A stretch of 12,601 nucleotides of DNA from an uncultured Hymenobacter sp. Its GTDB lineage: Bacteria > Bacteroidota > Bacteroidia > Cytophagales > Hymenobacteraceae. The stretch is from NCBI GenBank assembly GCA_937871705.1, contig CALMOO010000207.1:1-12601 (forward strand), read 5' to 3'. Position 1 is the first letter of the stretch. Each line of letters starts with the position of its first letter. The position numbers and the translations under genes are program-made. Under the pieces are notes generated by a model. The model was not told the origin of the DNA, searched no databases, and saw only the letters and a program-made list of their open reading frames with translations. Below, piece by piece: positions 1 through 6,859 of this stretch.

Positions 1-437
1 GCCCTACGTCGGGCCATGTCCGCCTTAGTGCGCTCGCTCAGCCGTATGCGCTCCTGCTTAGCCAGCGTGGCTAAGAGGGAGATAATCGCCTCCTGAAATA
101 GGCCGACCGAATCGAGGTATTGCTCCGTGAGGGACTTATAGCCCACGCCCCAGCCTTGCAGTTGACTCAAGTATTGCAGCGTGGGCAAAGCTCCTTCCCG
201 GCTGAAACGGTCTAGGCTCCAAAAGAGCACCAAGTCAAAGCGCCGTTGATGGGCATCGGCAAAAAGCGCTTGAAACTCCGAGCGCTTCCCCGTGCCGCCC
301 GACTCGTGCTCCACGTACTCCTTGTGGACGGTATAGCCGTGGGCCTGCGCAAAACGCCGCAGTTCGGGCAGCTGGTTTTCGGTGCTCTGACCTTTATCCT
401 TGGTCGAGACACGGGCGTAGAGGGCGACGGTTGTCAT
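1..437 (-). CDS. Serine site-specific recombinase (resolvase/invertase family), C-terminus cut by window edge
   Basis: The minus-strand frame opens with ATG at 437-435 and stays open to the left edge, giving 145 complete residues of the catalytic N-terminal domain. It starts MTTVALYARVSTKDKGQSTE, the classic YARVST motif, with R9 and the predicted nucleophile S11. The second signature, LVLFWSLDRFSREG (about residues 69-82), carries the conserved D76-R77 and R80, and a GTGKRSEF segment (48-55) matches the family. The end, LAKQERIRLSERTKADMARRR, is the start of the long E helix leading to the DNA-binding part, which lies outside the window. Family knowledge: these enzymes cut and rejoin DNA through a phosphoserine link at paired sites, as transposon resolvases, invertases or small integrases. 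Whether this one belongs to a transposon cannot be told from here. The two TCCAATAAGGG repeats upstream may be part of its site. Confidence 0.93.
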   Translation of the reverse strand, partial: MTTVALYARVSTKDKGQSTENQLPELRRFAQAHGYTVHKEYVEHESGGTGKRSEFQALFADAHQRRFDLVLFWSLDRFSREGALPTLQYLSQLQGWGVGYKSLTEQYLDSVGLFQEAIISLLATLAKQERIRLSERTKADMARRR

Positions 438-1045
438 GCCCGGAAGGTACTCCAATAAGGGTCAGTTGAAAACACCATAAAAAAGTGCCTTTACGTGCTG
501 GAAACGCCCTTGTCAAAACCATCCAATAAGGGCCCTGTGACTATTGCAGAACTTGGTGCTCAACCTTGAGCGAGAATTTTGCGAGCTAATGCAAGCACTA
601 AAAGGCAGGTAACTGTGCTTAGTAGCCAGCTTACATGATTCCTGCGTTGCTTGGGTAGCTCTGCAACAGCCCCGCTCCATTCGAGTTATGCTATGCGAAG
701 CCCAAACGAGGCGCACCACGGTTGGAGGACACTGGAACGGCGCTGGATAAATTATCACAAGCCGCCAGTCGAAGCGGCCCCAGTATGAAGTACTGTTAGG
801 ACTGCTGCTAAATCGGTCAACTCAGGTTTGGCTATCGTTAAACGGTCCGCTTGATTTCCGAACGAGACTAGGTCATCGACTTGGCCAGCGCTTTACATAG
901 GCCCTCACTACGAAGACAGCTTTTATTCTGCCGGAAGCGGCACTACTACGGCCATGACCAACTTAGCAACAGGTAGTAGAAGTAAGCCGGGAGTTTTGTA
1001 ACAGCTATCACTCCTTTCTAATGCCCCCTGGTTTTTCCGGCCTAC
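438..1045. other. Gene-free gap of lower GC content between recombinase and AraC gene
   Basis: No convincing gene is visible in these roughly 600 bases. The sequence is clearly less GC-rich than the genes to the right and lacks their codon pattern. Short open stretches exist on both strands (for example minus 513-758, plus about 730-895 and plus about 872-985), but their translations match no family I recognise and have no good start context. The sequence may be decayed or laterally acquired DNA belonging to the mobile element on the left. Apart from the TCCAATAAGGG pair I see no clear terminal inverted repeat or target-site duplication. Confidence 0.5.
451..532. repeat. Pair of 11-bp direct repeats upstream of the recombinase gene
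   Basis: TCCAATAAGGG occurs at 451-461 and again at 522-532, 71 bp apart start to start. The second copy also ends an inverted repeat, GCCCTT (506-511) with AAGGGC (528-533). The repeats lie 14-95 bp upstream of the recombinase ATG. That is where resolvases and invertases often keep their recombination or autoregulatory sites. The repeats are seen directly; their role as recombinase binding sites is inference. Confidence 0.45.
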
Positions 1046-2023
1046 TCAGCGAGTAAGTTGCTTAGGCGTGAGGCCAAACTGCTTTTTAAAAGCTCGGTGG
1101 AAATGCTGCGAGTGGGCGTAGCCCAGCTCGTAGGCAATTTCGGCCACGGTGCGGCCGCCGCCCAGCAGCCGCTGGCGGGCCGTTTCCAGGCGCTGCGCCT
1201 GCACAAACTGCCCCACGCTAGTGCCAAACAGTTGCCGAAAGCCGCGCTTGAGGCTGAACTCGTTGAGCTGGCACTGGCGGGCTAGCTCGGCCAGGGTAGG
1301 CGGCTCGGCCAGGTAGCCCAGCAGCAGGGTCCGGGCGTAGTGCAGCTTGTCGCGTTCGGCGGCACCCAGCGCCGGCTGGGTGGCCGGGCCGGCGGGTAGC
1401 CACAGCGCGCCCTGCTGGGCCACCAGCTCCAGCACCACCGCCTCGTAGTGCAGGCGCTTGAGGCCCAGGGGCGCGGGGCTGTCCCACATCGAGTTGAGCA
1501 GGTAGCGCAGGCGCGGGGGTAGGCCGGGCGTTGGGGCGTGCTGCACCAGGGGCCGGCCCTGCGCCAGTTGCTCGGCCAGGGCGGGTAGCTCGGGCACGTA
1601 GTCGGTGAGCAGGCGCAGCAGGCGGTCCACGGGCACTTGCACCGTGACGAGGCGAAACTGGCCGGTACCCAGCAGGTGGTTCTGCTCCTGGGCCTGCGGA
1701 TTAAATACCCAGTTATGGTAGCCCGGCACGTAGAGGTGGTCGCGCAGCAGGCCGGTTTGGCTTTGGCGCAGCGTGCCCGCCAGCATAAAGCTCAGCTCTA
1801 CCACCGGCCGCTCGTTGAGGTGCTGCCAGGCGGCGGTGGGCCGCTCGGTCAAGAAACGGGTTTCGGTGAGCACCAAGCCGCCAACGGCCACCAGCCGGGT
1901 CGTGCCCCGCAGGTCGGCTAGCGGCAGGGGCAGAAACAATTCCTGACCCTCGGGCGGGTTGAAGCCGGCGGCAAAGGGCGCCAGTGAAACAGACTCCATA
2001 AAAGGGCGAAGATGGTACAACAT
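1046..2023 (-). CDS. AraC-family transcriptional regulator
   Basis: A protein of 325 residues with a C-terminal double helix-turn-helix. The first helix-turn-helix is about residues 242-267 (PTLAELARQCQLNEFSLKRG) and the second about 291-322 (RTVAEIAYELGYAHSQHFHR, then AFKKQFGLTPKQ), the well-conserved AraC signature. The first 200 residues form a poorly conserved sensor region; segments such as VVELSFMLAGTL (74-85) recall the PchR-like branch, but the ligand is unknown. The start is ATG at 2023; an in-frame ATG at residue 9 (position 1999) is possible, and no Shine-Dalgarno decides between them. The gene is divergent from the FAD monooxygenase, with 83 bp between the two starts. That arrangement usually means the regulator controls its neighbour, which is inference here. 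Confidence 0.93.
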   Translation of the reverse strand: MLYHLRPFMESVSLAPFAAGFNPPEGQELFLPLPLADLRGTTRLVAVGGLVLTETRFLTERPTAAWQHLNERPVVELSFMLAGTLRQSQTGLLRDHLYVPGYHNWVFNPQAQEQNHLLGTGQFRLVTVQVPVDRLLRLLTDYVPELPALAEQLAQGRPLVQHAPTPGLPPRLRYLLNSMWDSPAPLGLKRLHYEAVVLELVAQQGALWLPAGPATQPALGAAERDKLHYARTLLLGYLAEPPTLAELARQCQLNEFSLKRGFRQLFGTSVGQFVQAQRLETARQRLLGGGRTVAEIAYELGYAHSQHFHRAFKKQFGLTPKQLTR

Positions 2024-2040
2024 ACTCCCGATTATGCACT

Positions 2041-2060
2041 GCCGGCCGTGGCCCGCCGGC
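2041..2060. repeat. GCCGGC inverted repeat in divergent promoter region
   Basis: GCCGGC occurs at 2041-2046 and 2055-2060 with an 8-bp spacer, between the divergent AraC and monooxygenase genes and just upstream of the candidate -7 element. It could be an operator, but short GC-rich palindromes are common by chance in DNA of this composition. Confidence 0.25.
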
Positions 2061-2061
2061 G

Positions 2062-2070
2062 CACCTTTGC
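2062..2070 (+). promoter_or_regulatory. Candidate Bacteroidota -7 element for the FAD monooxygenase
   Basis: CACCTTTGC lies 36 bp before the ATG at 2107 and resembles the Bacteroidota -7 consensus TAnnTTTG, with one mismatch at the first T. The same core, ACCTTTGC, recurs before the gene at 8375. No clear -33 TTTG is present, consistent with a promoter that needs an activator such as the divergent AraC protein. Confidence 0.4.
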
Positions 2071-2106
2071 AGGGCCTTTTGCTTACTGCTTTCGCCCCGT
2101 AAAGTT

Positions 2107-3726
2107 ATGGCTGCTACTCCCCTCCCGCTCCCGTCCCACGTGCCCGTGCTCATCGTCGGTGGGGGCTTTGCCGGCCTCACGGCCGCGCTGTGCCTGCAGC
2201 AGCACGGCATAGCCTACCTGCTCATCGAGCGCCACGCGGGCACCTCTATTTTGCCTAAGGCCCGCAGCCTGGATTTGCGCAGCATGGAAATTTTCCGCGA
2301 GCTGGGCCTAAGCGAAGCCATCCGCGAGGCCGGCCGCGAGCTGGCCTTGGCCTGGGGCGTGCTGCGCGGCCCTAGCCTGGCCGAGGCCCTGGCTACCCAG
2401 CCCCCCGCCAACGCCGCGCGCATCACTCACCCCAGCCAGCTGGCCCCGTTCGCGCACCTGGCGGCGCAAAGCCCCGAGAGCGGCGCCCGCTGCACCCAGG
2501 ACCTGGCCGAGCCGGTGCTGCGCCAGGCGGCCGAGGCGCGGGGCGGCGACCTGCGCTTCCACCACGAGCTGCTGCACTTCGCCCAAGCTGCCGACCGCGT
2601 CACGGCCACCGTGCGCCACCGCGCCACGGGCGCCGAGCATACCCTCACGGCCGACTACCTGCTGGCCGCCGACGGCGCCAACAGTCCCGTGCGCCGGGCC
2701 CTGCCCGTCGCCAGTAGTGGGCGCGGGAGCTTGGGGCACTTCCTGAACGTCTACTTCGAGGCCGACCTGACCGCGCCGCTGCGGGGCCGCGAGTTCAGCA
2801 TGTACCTGCTGCGCGAGCCCGACCTGACGGCCTTTCTGCTGGCCATCAACAACCGTGACCGCTGGGCCCTGCACCTGCGCTACGACCCCGACAAGGGCCA
2901 GCAGCCCGCCGACTACCCCGAGCTGGTGCTGCTGGCCATCCTGCGCCGGGTACTGGGTTTGCCCGAACTGCCGCTGCGCATCCTGAGCGTGCTGCCCTGG
3001 GAGATGAGCGTGCGCACCGTGGCGCAAGAGCAGTTCGGCCGGGTATTTCTGGCCGGCGACGCGGCCCACACCATGACGCCCTACGCGGGCAAAGGGGCCG
3101 CCACCGGCCTGCAGGACGTGCATAACCTGGCCTGGAAGCTGGCCGCCGTGCTGCGCGGCCAGGCCGGCCCCGCCCTGCTGGCCACCTACAGCCCTGAGCG
3201 CCAGCCCATCGGTGCCTTTTACGCCGACCTCTCGGGCGAGATGGCCGACGCCGATGGGCTCGTAGCCCCGGCCAAGCTGCAGCAGCACGCGCAAGCCCTC
3301 TTTGGCCTGCCCGACTACACCTACCGCTCGGCGGCCGTGCTTTCGGGCGAGGGCGGTCCGACTACCCCCGTCAGCGCCCTGCCCCTGGCCGGGCGGCCCG
3401 GCACCCGCCTACCCCACCTGTGGCTCGATGAGGCGCGCACCACGTCCACGCTCGACTGGTGCCGCGGCCAGTTTATAGTAGTTGCCAGCGACGGGGCCGC
3501 TGCCTGGCAAGCCGCTAGCTTGGCCGTGCCGCTGCCCTGCCCGCTAGCTGTGCACGCGCCGCCCACCGCTGCCACGCGCCAGGCGTGGCAGCAGCTCACC
3601 CACGCGCAGCCCGGCGACGCGCTGCTGGTGCGCCCCGATGGGTTTGTGGCCGCGCACCTACCCGCCACGAGTACCCCCGCCGACCTGGCCGCTAGCTTGC
3701 GGCGCGTGCTGGCGCTAGCACTCTAG
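2107..3726 (+). CDS. Class A FAD-dependent monooxygenase (PheA/RdmE-like aromatic hydroxylase)
   Basis: A 539-residue flavoprotein, the usual length for the subgroup with an extra C-terminal domain. It has the Rossmann motif LIVGGGFAGLTAALCL (residues 15-30) with E41 as probable ribose ligand, the DG motif LLAADGANSPVRRAL (185-199), and the GD motif VFLAGDAAHTMTPYAGKGAA (313-332) followed by TGLQDVHNLAWKLA. Residues about 425-535 fit the thioredoxin-like C-terminal domain, including DALLVRPDGFVAAH (504-517). Family knowledge: such enzymes use NAD(P)H and O2 to hydroxylate aromatic or polyketide-like substrates in the cytoplasm, either in catabolism or in drug inactivation. The substrate is not readable here. 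The segment usually written GxNTGxQD reads GAATGLQD, so the common Asn is Ala. The gene is divergent from an AraC regulator and convergent with the NmrA-type gene. Confidence 0.93.
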   Translation: MAATPLPLPSHVPVLIVGGGFAGLTAALCLQQHGIAYLLIERHAGTSILPKARSLDLRSMEIFRELGLSEAIREAGRELALAWGVLRGPSLAEALATQPPANAARITHPSQLAPFAHLAAQSPESGARCTQDLAEPVLRQAAEARGGDLRFHHELLHFAQAADRVTATVRHRATGAEHTLTADYLLAADGANSPVRRALPVASSGRGSLGHFLNVYFEADLTAPLRGREFSMYLLREPDLTAFLLAINNRDRWALHLRYDPDKGQQPADYPELVLLAILRRVLGLPELPLRILSVLPWEMSVRTVAQEQFGRVFLAGDAAHTMTPYAGKGAATGLQDVHNLAWKLAAVLRGQAGPALLATYSPERQPIGAFYADLSGEMADADGLVAPAKLQQHAQALFGLPDYTYRSAAVLSGEGGPTTPVSALPLAGRPGTRLPHLWLDEARTTSTLDWCRGQFIVVASDGAAAWQAASLAVPLPCPLAVHAPPTAATRQAWQQLTHAQPGDALLVRPDGFVAAHLPATSTPADLAASLRRVLALAL

Positions 3727-3741
3727 GCGGCGACAGCCGCC
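3726..3741. terminator. Stem-loop between convergent genes, possible bidirectional terminator
   Basis: GGCGGC (3726-3731), loop GACA, GCCGCC (3736-3741) is a perfect 6-bp stem that begins on the last base of the monooxygenase stop codon and lies 38 bp beyond the stop of the convergent gene. There is no T-run on either side, so intrinsic termination is uncertain. Confidence 0.35.
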
Positions 3742-3779
3742 GGCGGTATCGGTCTCGCTACCAAGGTCAGAACAAGCGC

Positions 3780-4673
3780 CTAGCGGAAAGCGCCGGCGTA
3801 GTCGTGGGCAAACGCGGCGAAGTCGCGGGGCGGCTGACCAGTGGCCTGCTGCACGCCGGGAGCTACGGCCGCCGCTTCGCCGCGGTGATAGTGGGCGTAG
3901 TCTTCGACCAGGCCCTCGGCCTGCCAGGGGTCCATACCGGTTTGAAGCAGGTAGTGCTGCAAGTCGGCCGGCGTTACGTCTATGAACGCGACGGGGCGCC
4001 CTAAAGCCGCTGTTAGCTCGGCGGCCATTTCGGCGTGCGTGAGGGCCGCCGGGCCGGTCAGGTCGTAGATTTTAGCTTCGTGGCCGCTGTCGGTGAGCGA
4101 AGAGGCCGCCGCGGCGGCGATGTCGCGCACGTCCACGGCACTGATTTTAGCTTCGCCGATGGGCGCAAAAATCTGGCCTTGGTTCTGGATGGCCTCTTTG
4201 AACGCAAGCAGGCCCTGCATAAATAAGTTAGGCCGCAAGAAGCTGTAAGCCAGGCTAGTAGCCTGAATAGCCTGCTCCACGGCGGCGTGGTAGCGCAGAA
4301 ACCGCACCGGCGAAGCGGCGCTAGCGGCCCATTGCGACTGCTTAACCAGGTGCCGCACGCCGGCCTGCTGCGCCGCCGCCACAAATCGGAGCTGTTGTTC
4401 TTCGGCCTGCGCGGTCGAGTTGGTGAGCAGAAACGCCCGCTCGATGCCGGCCAGCGCCCGGTCCAAACTCGCCGCGTCGTTGAAGTCGCCCGTCACTACT
4501 TCGACTCCTGGCAGGGCCGCCAGCGCTCGGGCCGGCTTTTCAGCGGGGTTGCGCACCAGGGCGCGAAAGGGCACGTGGCGGGCCGCCAGGGCCTTCGCCA
4601 CTTCGGAGCCGACGCTGCCCGTGGCGCCGGTGAGGAGAATGGTGGGCGCGGCGGAAATGGAAGTAGTAGCCAT
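3780..4673 (-). CDS. NmrA-family NAD(P)-binding protein (atypical SDR, quinone reductase QorB-like)
   Basis: A 297-residue atypical short-chain dehydrogenase. The dinucleotide motif is LLTGATGSVGSEVAKAL (residues 13-29), followed by RALVRNPAEK (37-46), where the basic residue R41 suggests NADP preference. GVEVVTGDFNDAASLDRAL (56-74), SFLRPNLFMQGLLAF (144-158) and ISAVDVRDIAAAAA (177-190) are typical of the NmrA/YtfG (QorB) group. Members act as NAD(P)H quinone reductases or as redox-sensing proteins without catalysis; the sequence does not decide. The start is ATG at 4673. It is divergent from the AraC-type gene at 4901, and their shared 227-bp intergenic region is rich in inverted repeats, so control by that regulator is likely but inferred. 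Confidence 0.9.
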   Translation of the reverse strand: MATTSISAAPTILLTGATGSVGSEVAKALAARHVPFRALVRNPAEKPARALAALPGVEVVTGDFNDAASLDRALAGIERAFLLTNSTAQAEEQQLRFVAAAQQAGVRHLVKQSQWAASAASPVRFLRYHAAVEQAIQATSLAYSFLRPNLFMQGLLAFKEAIQNQGQIFAPIGEAKISAVDVRDIAAAAASSLTDSGHEAKIYDLTGPAALTHAEMAAELTAALGRPVAFIDVTPADLQHYLLQTGMDPWQAEGLVEDYAHYHRGEAAAVAPGVQQATGQPPRDFAAFAHDYAGAFR

Positions 4674-4726
4674 GAGAAAAGGAGATGAAGAATGAGAAAA
4701 ATAGTGGTGTCCGGGGCCAATGCGTA

Positions 4727-4817
4727 GCGGGCACCAACTGCCCGCCCCTAGCAGCGGCGGCTAGGTAGCGAGCAGGGCAACTGGCACTGGCCAGGCCACG
4801 CGCTGGGATTACCCAGC
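4727..4817. repeat. Series of four short inverted repeats in the divergent intergenic region
   Basis: Four hairpin-forming repeats follow each other: GCGGGCA/TGCCCGC at 4727-4745 (7-bp arms, 5-base loop), CCTAGC/GCTAGG at 4747-4765 (6-bp arms, 7-base loop), TGGC-A-CTGGCCAG-GCCA at 4782-4798 (an 8-bp palindrome with 4-bp flanking arms offset by one base), and GCTGGG/CCCAGC at 4802-4817 (6-bp arms, loop ATTA). All arms named are perfect. They could be operators or RNA structure in the leader of the minus-strand NmrA-type gene; GC-rich DNA gives some such repeats by chance. Confidence 0.4.
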
Positions 4818-4839
4818 CGGGGGGCGGCGGGGCCCGTAT

Positions 4840-4857
4840 GAACTTTGCGCAAAGTTC
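4840..4857. promoter_or_regulatory. Perfect 18-bp palindrome, probable operator overlapping divergent promoters
   Basis: GAACTTTGCGCAAAGTTC is a perfect 18-bp dyad. It is flanked by a further matching pair, GGCCCG (4831-4836) and CGGGCC (4858-4863), offset by three bases on the left. Each half carries AACTTTGC, which resembles the Bacteroidota -7 element and points outward on both strands toward the NmrA-type gene (start 4673) and the AraC-type gene (start 4901). A protein bound here would cover both promoters. The binding protein is not known; the adjacent AraC-type regulator is one candidate, although AraC proteins more often bind direct repeats. Confidence 0.55.
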
Positions 4858-4900
4858 CGGGCCGCTGCGTTCCGGAGCTTGTAAGAAAACGAAACCACCG

Positions 4901-5776
4901 ATGCCGCTACCCACCCCCCGCGTGTGCGAGCAGTTTTTGCCGCCGCCCGTGGCCCTGCGCCCCGCCGTTCGGCACCTGCTCCTGCTGACGACCGCCAGTG
5001 CGGCCGCGCCGGTGACGCGCACGCTGCTGCCTAATTTCGAGATTATCCTACTGATTAATCTCGGGCCGGGGGCCGACCTCTGGCTAGCCACCGAGGCGGC
5101 CGGGGCTTCCGGGCAGCGTTTGACCACGATGCTACTGGTTGGCCCTCTCACTCAGCCGCTGCACTACCGGCTGCCCGCCGGGGCCCGCGTGCTGGTCGTG
5201 AGCTTCAGCCTCGCGGGCTTTTACCAGCTGTTTGGGGTGCCGGCTCAGCAGGTGCGCGGCGTGTTCGCCGACCCCGACGCGCTACTGCCCGGCGGCGGCT
5301 TTGCGCGGCTGTGGCAGCAGTTACGGGCCCTCGCTACCCCGGCCCAGCTGCTGAGCGCCGTGGCGGCGTTTTGCGCGCCCCGCCTGCGCCCACCCGAGGC
5401 CGCCCAGGTTGAGCTGCTAGCGCAGCTCCCCCAGCTGCTATGGCGCGACCACCTGAGTCCGCTCAGGAGCCTGGCCGCCACCAGCCGGCTTTCCGAGCGC
5501 ACGCTGCAGCTGCGCTTTCAGAAATACCTGGGGTTTTCGGCCAAAGAGCTAGCCCGTTTCGTGCGCTTTCGGCGCGTGCTGGCCACGGTGCAACAGCAGC
5601 TGCGGGCGACGGGCCCGCTGGACTGGCTGGCGCTGTTAGCCCAGTACGGCTACCACGACCAACCCCACCTGATTCATGATTTCACCCATTTCCTGCACCT
5701 ACCCCCTGGCCAGGTAGCGCGGGAGCTGCGCTCAGGCGACGCGATTTGTGTAACTACCACTGAGTTGCTGCGCTAG
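4901..5776 (+). CDS. AraC-type helix-turn-helix regulator with DUF6597-like sensor domain
   Basis: A protein of 291 residues from ATG at 4901. An upstream in-frame ATG at 4838 would add 21 residues, but it sits against the 18-bp palindrome and encodes a non-conserved stretch, so I prefer 4901, where MPLPTPRVCEQFLPP looks like a natural N-terminus for this group. Residues about 5-115 resemble the DUF6597-type sensor found in Bacteroidota AraC proteins (LVGPLTQPLHYRLPAGARVL, then VVSFSLAGFYQLFGVP). The C-terminal DNA-binding region has SPLRSLAATSRLSERTLQLR (186-205) and a second motif, LLAQYGYHDQPHLIHDFTHF (245-264), a variant of the AraC GYxDQxHFxRxF signature. It is divergent from the NmrA-type gene. 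A weak hairpin (GGGC/GCCC, 5778-5789) follows the stop codon. Confidence 0.88.
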   Translation: MPLPTPRVCEQFLPPPVALRPAVRHLLLLTTASAAAPVTRTLLPNFEIILLINLGPGADLWLATEAAGASGQRLTTMLLVGPLTQPLHYRLPAGARVLVVSFSLAGFYQLFGVPAQQVRGVFADPDALLPGGGFARLWQQLRALATPAQLLSAVAAFCAPRLRPPEAAQVELLAQLPQLLWRDHLSPLRSLAATSRLSERTLQLRFQKYLGFSAKELARFVRFRRVLATVQQQLRATGPLDWLALLAQYGYHDQPHLIHDFTHFLHLPPGQVARELRSGDAICVTTTELLR

Positions 5777-5871
5777 GGGGCCATTGCCCTAAAGTAGCCG
5801 GTAGCTGACCTAGACTCCGTTGGTCACTCGCCTACGATTCTAACCCAAATTCCTACTTTGTGCGTATTATT

Positions 5872-5889
5872 GTAAGTACTTACGTAAGT
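5872..5889. promoter_or_regulatory. Overlapping palindromes, probable MarR operator
   Basis: GTAAGTACTTACGTAAGT consists of three alternating hexamers, giving two overlapping perfect 12-bp palindromes (5872-5883 and 5878-5889). It ends 11 bp before the ATG of the MarR-GNAT gene, in an AT-rich patch unlike the surrounding DNA. MarR proteins typically bind such dyads next to their own promoters. Autoregulation is inferred from position and symmetry. Confidence 0.6.
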
Positions 5890-5900
5890 TATTTTTAACG

Positions 5901-6854
5901 ATGGACTTTTTTGAGCAGATGGGTTCCACCGCACTTGGCAGCCGGTTACGCCGGCTCAGCGAGCAGATGACCGGGCAAGCCGCCGAAGTTTACGCGCTCT
6001 ACCGCCTGCCGTTTGAACCCCGGTGGTTTCCGGTTTTTTGCACCGTGGCCCGGCAGCCGGGGCAATCGGTGGGCGAGGTGGCCCAAGCCATTGGCCATAC
6101 CCACGCGGCCGTGAGCCAAGTGGTGAAGGAATTAGTCCGGCACGACTTGGTGAGCATTGAGCGGGGAGAAGCCGACCTGCGGCGCAGCGTGGTGAGCCTC
6201 ACCGCAAAAGGCGCTGCGTTGTGGCCGACCTTGCAGGAGCAGGCCGCCGACGTACGCCAGGCCACCGAGGCCCTGCTGGCCGAAAGCCGGCACAACCTCT
6301 GGCTAGCCATGGGCGAGGTGGAACACGCCCTGGCGCAGCACAGCTTAGCCCACCGGGTGAAGGCCGTGCGCGACCAGCGCGTGGCGGCCGAAGTGCAAGT
6401 ACTCGACTACGGCCCGCAATACCAGGCTGATTTCAAGCGCCTGAACGTAGAATGGATTGCGCGGTACTTCCGCCTCGAGCCGGCTGACCTGAAGGCCCTG
6501 GACGAGCCCGACGCCTACATTTTACAGCCGGGCGGCCACATCTGGCTAGCGGCCTACCGGGGAGCGGTAGTAGGAGCCTGTGCGCTCATCAAACTAGATA
6601 CGCACACCTACGAGCTGGCCAAGATGGCGGTGTCGCCCGCCGCGCAGGGCCTGGGCATTGGCTTCCGCCTGGGGGAGGTAGCCGTAGCCCAGGCCCGCGC
6701 CCTGGGGGCCCGGCGGGTGTACCTGGAAAGCAACACTAAGCTCGGCCCCGCCCTGCAGCTCTACTACAAGCTGGGCTTTCGCAAAACGGTGGCCGGCACG
6801 CCCTCACCCTACGAGCGCTGCAATATTCAAATGGAACTTCCCCTAACCCCCTGA
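5901..6854 (+). CDS. Bifunctional MarR-type regulator / GNAT N-acetyltransferase
   Basis: A 317-residue fusion. Residues about 10-145 form a MarR-like winged helix (QSVGEVAQAIGHTHAAVSQV, 55-74, as recognition region; wing around RGEADLRRSVVSLTAKG, 88-104). Residues about 165-315 form a GNAT acetyltransferase domain with YELAKMAVSPAAQGLGIGFR (237-256). The Q249-G-L-G-I-G254 segment is the acetyl-CoA pyrophosphate loop, and ALQLYYKLGFRKT (284-296) is the usual C-terminal GNAT helix and strand. MarR-GNAT fusions are a known architecture; the acetyl acceptor is generally unknown, and the acetyltransferase half may act as sensor or as effector. The DUF2000 gene begins 5 bp after its stop, so the two are very probably cotranscribed. 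The palindromic site at 5872-5889 suggests autoregulation. Confidence 0.93.
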   Translation: MDFFEQMGSTALGSRLRRLSEQMTGQAAEVYALYRLPFEPRWFPVFCTVARQPGQSVGEVAQAIGHTHAAVSQVVKELVRHDLVSIERGEADLRRSVVSLTAKGAALWPTLQEQAADVRQATEALLAESRHNLWLAMGEVEHALAQHSLAHRVKAVRDQRVAAEVQVLDYGPQYQADFKRLNVEWIARYFRLEPADLKALDEPDAYILQPGGHIWLAAYRGAVVGACALIKLDTHTYELAKMAVSPAAQGLGIGFRLGEVAVAQARALGARRVYLESNTKLGPALQLYYKLGFRKTVAGTPSPYERCNIQMELPLTP

Positions 6855-6859
6855 AGCCC

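Noticed and set aside
246..458. Plus-strand open frame over the recombinase
   Set aside because: It is antisense to the serine recombinase, whose motifs are clear, and resembles no known protein.
513..758. Minus-strand open frame of 81 codons in the low-GC gap
   Set aside because: Its translation is Cys- and Arg-rich without any family pattern, and codon use and start context are unlike the real genes nearby.
2308..3294. Long minus-strand open frame opposite the FAD monooxygenase
   Set aside because: It is a shadow produced by GC-rich codon structure; the plus strand encodes a monooxygenase with all expected motifs.
4838..4900. Upstream ATG extension of the AraC-type gene at 4901
   Set aside because: The added 21 residues overlap the 18-bp palindrome and probable promoter and look unlike a natural N-terminus of this family.
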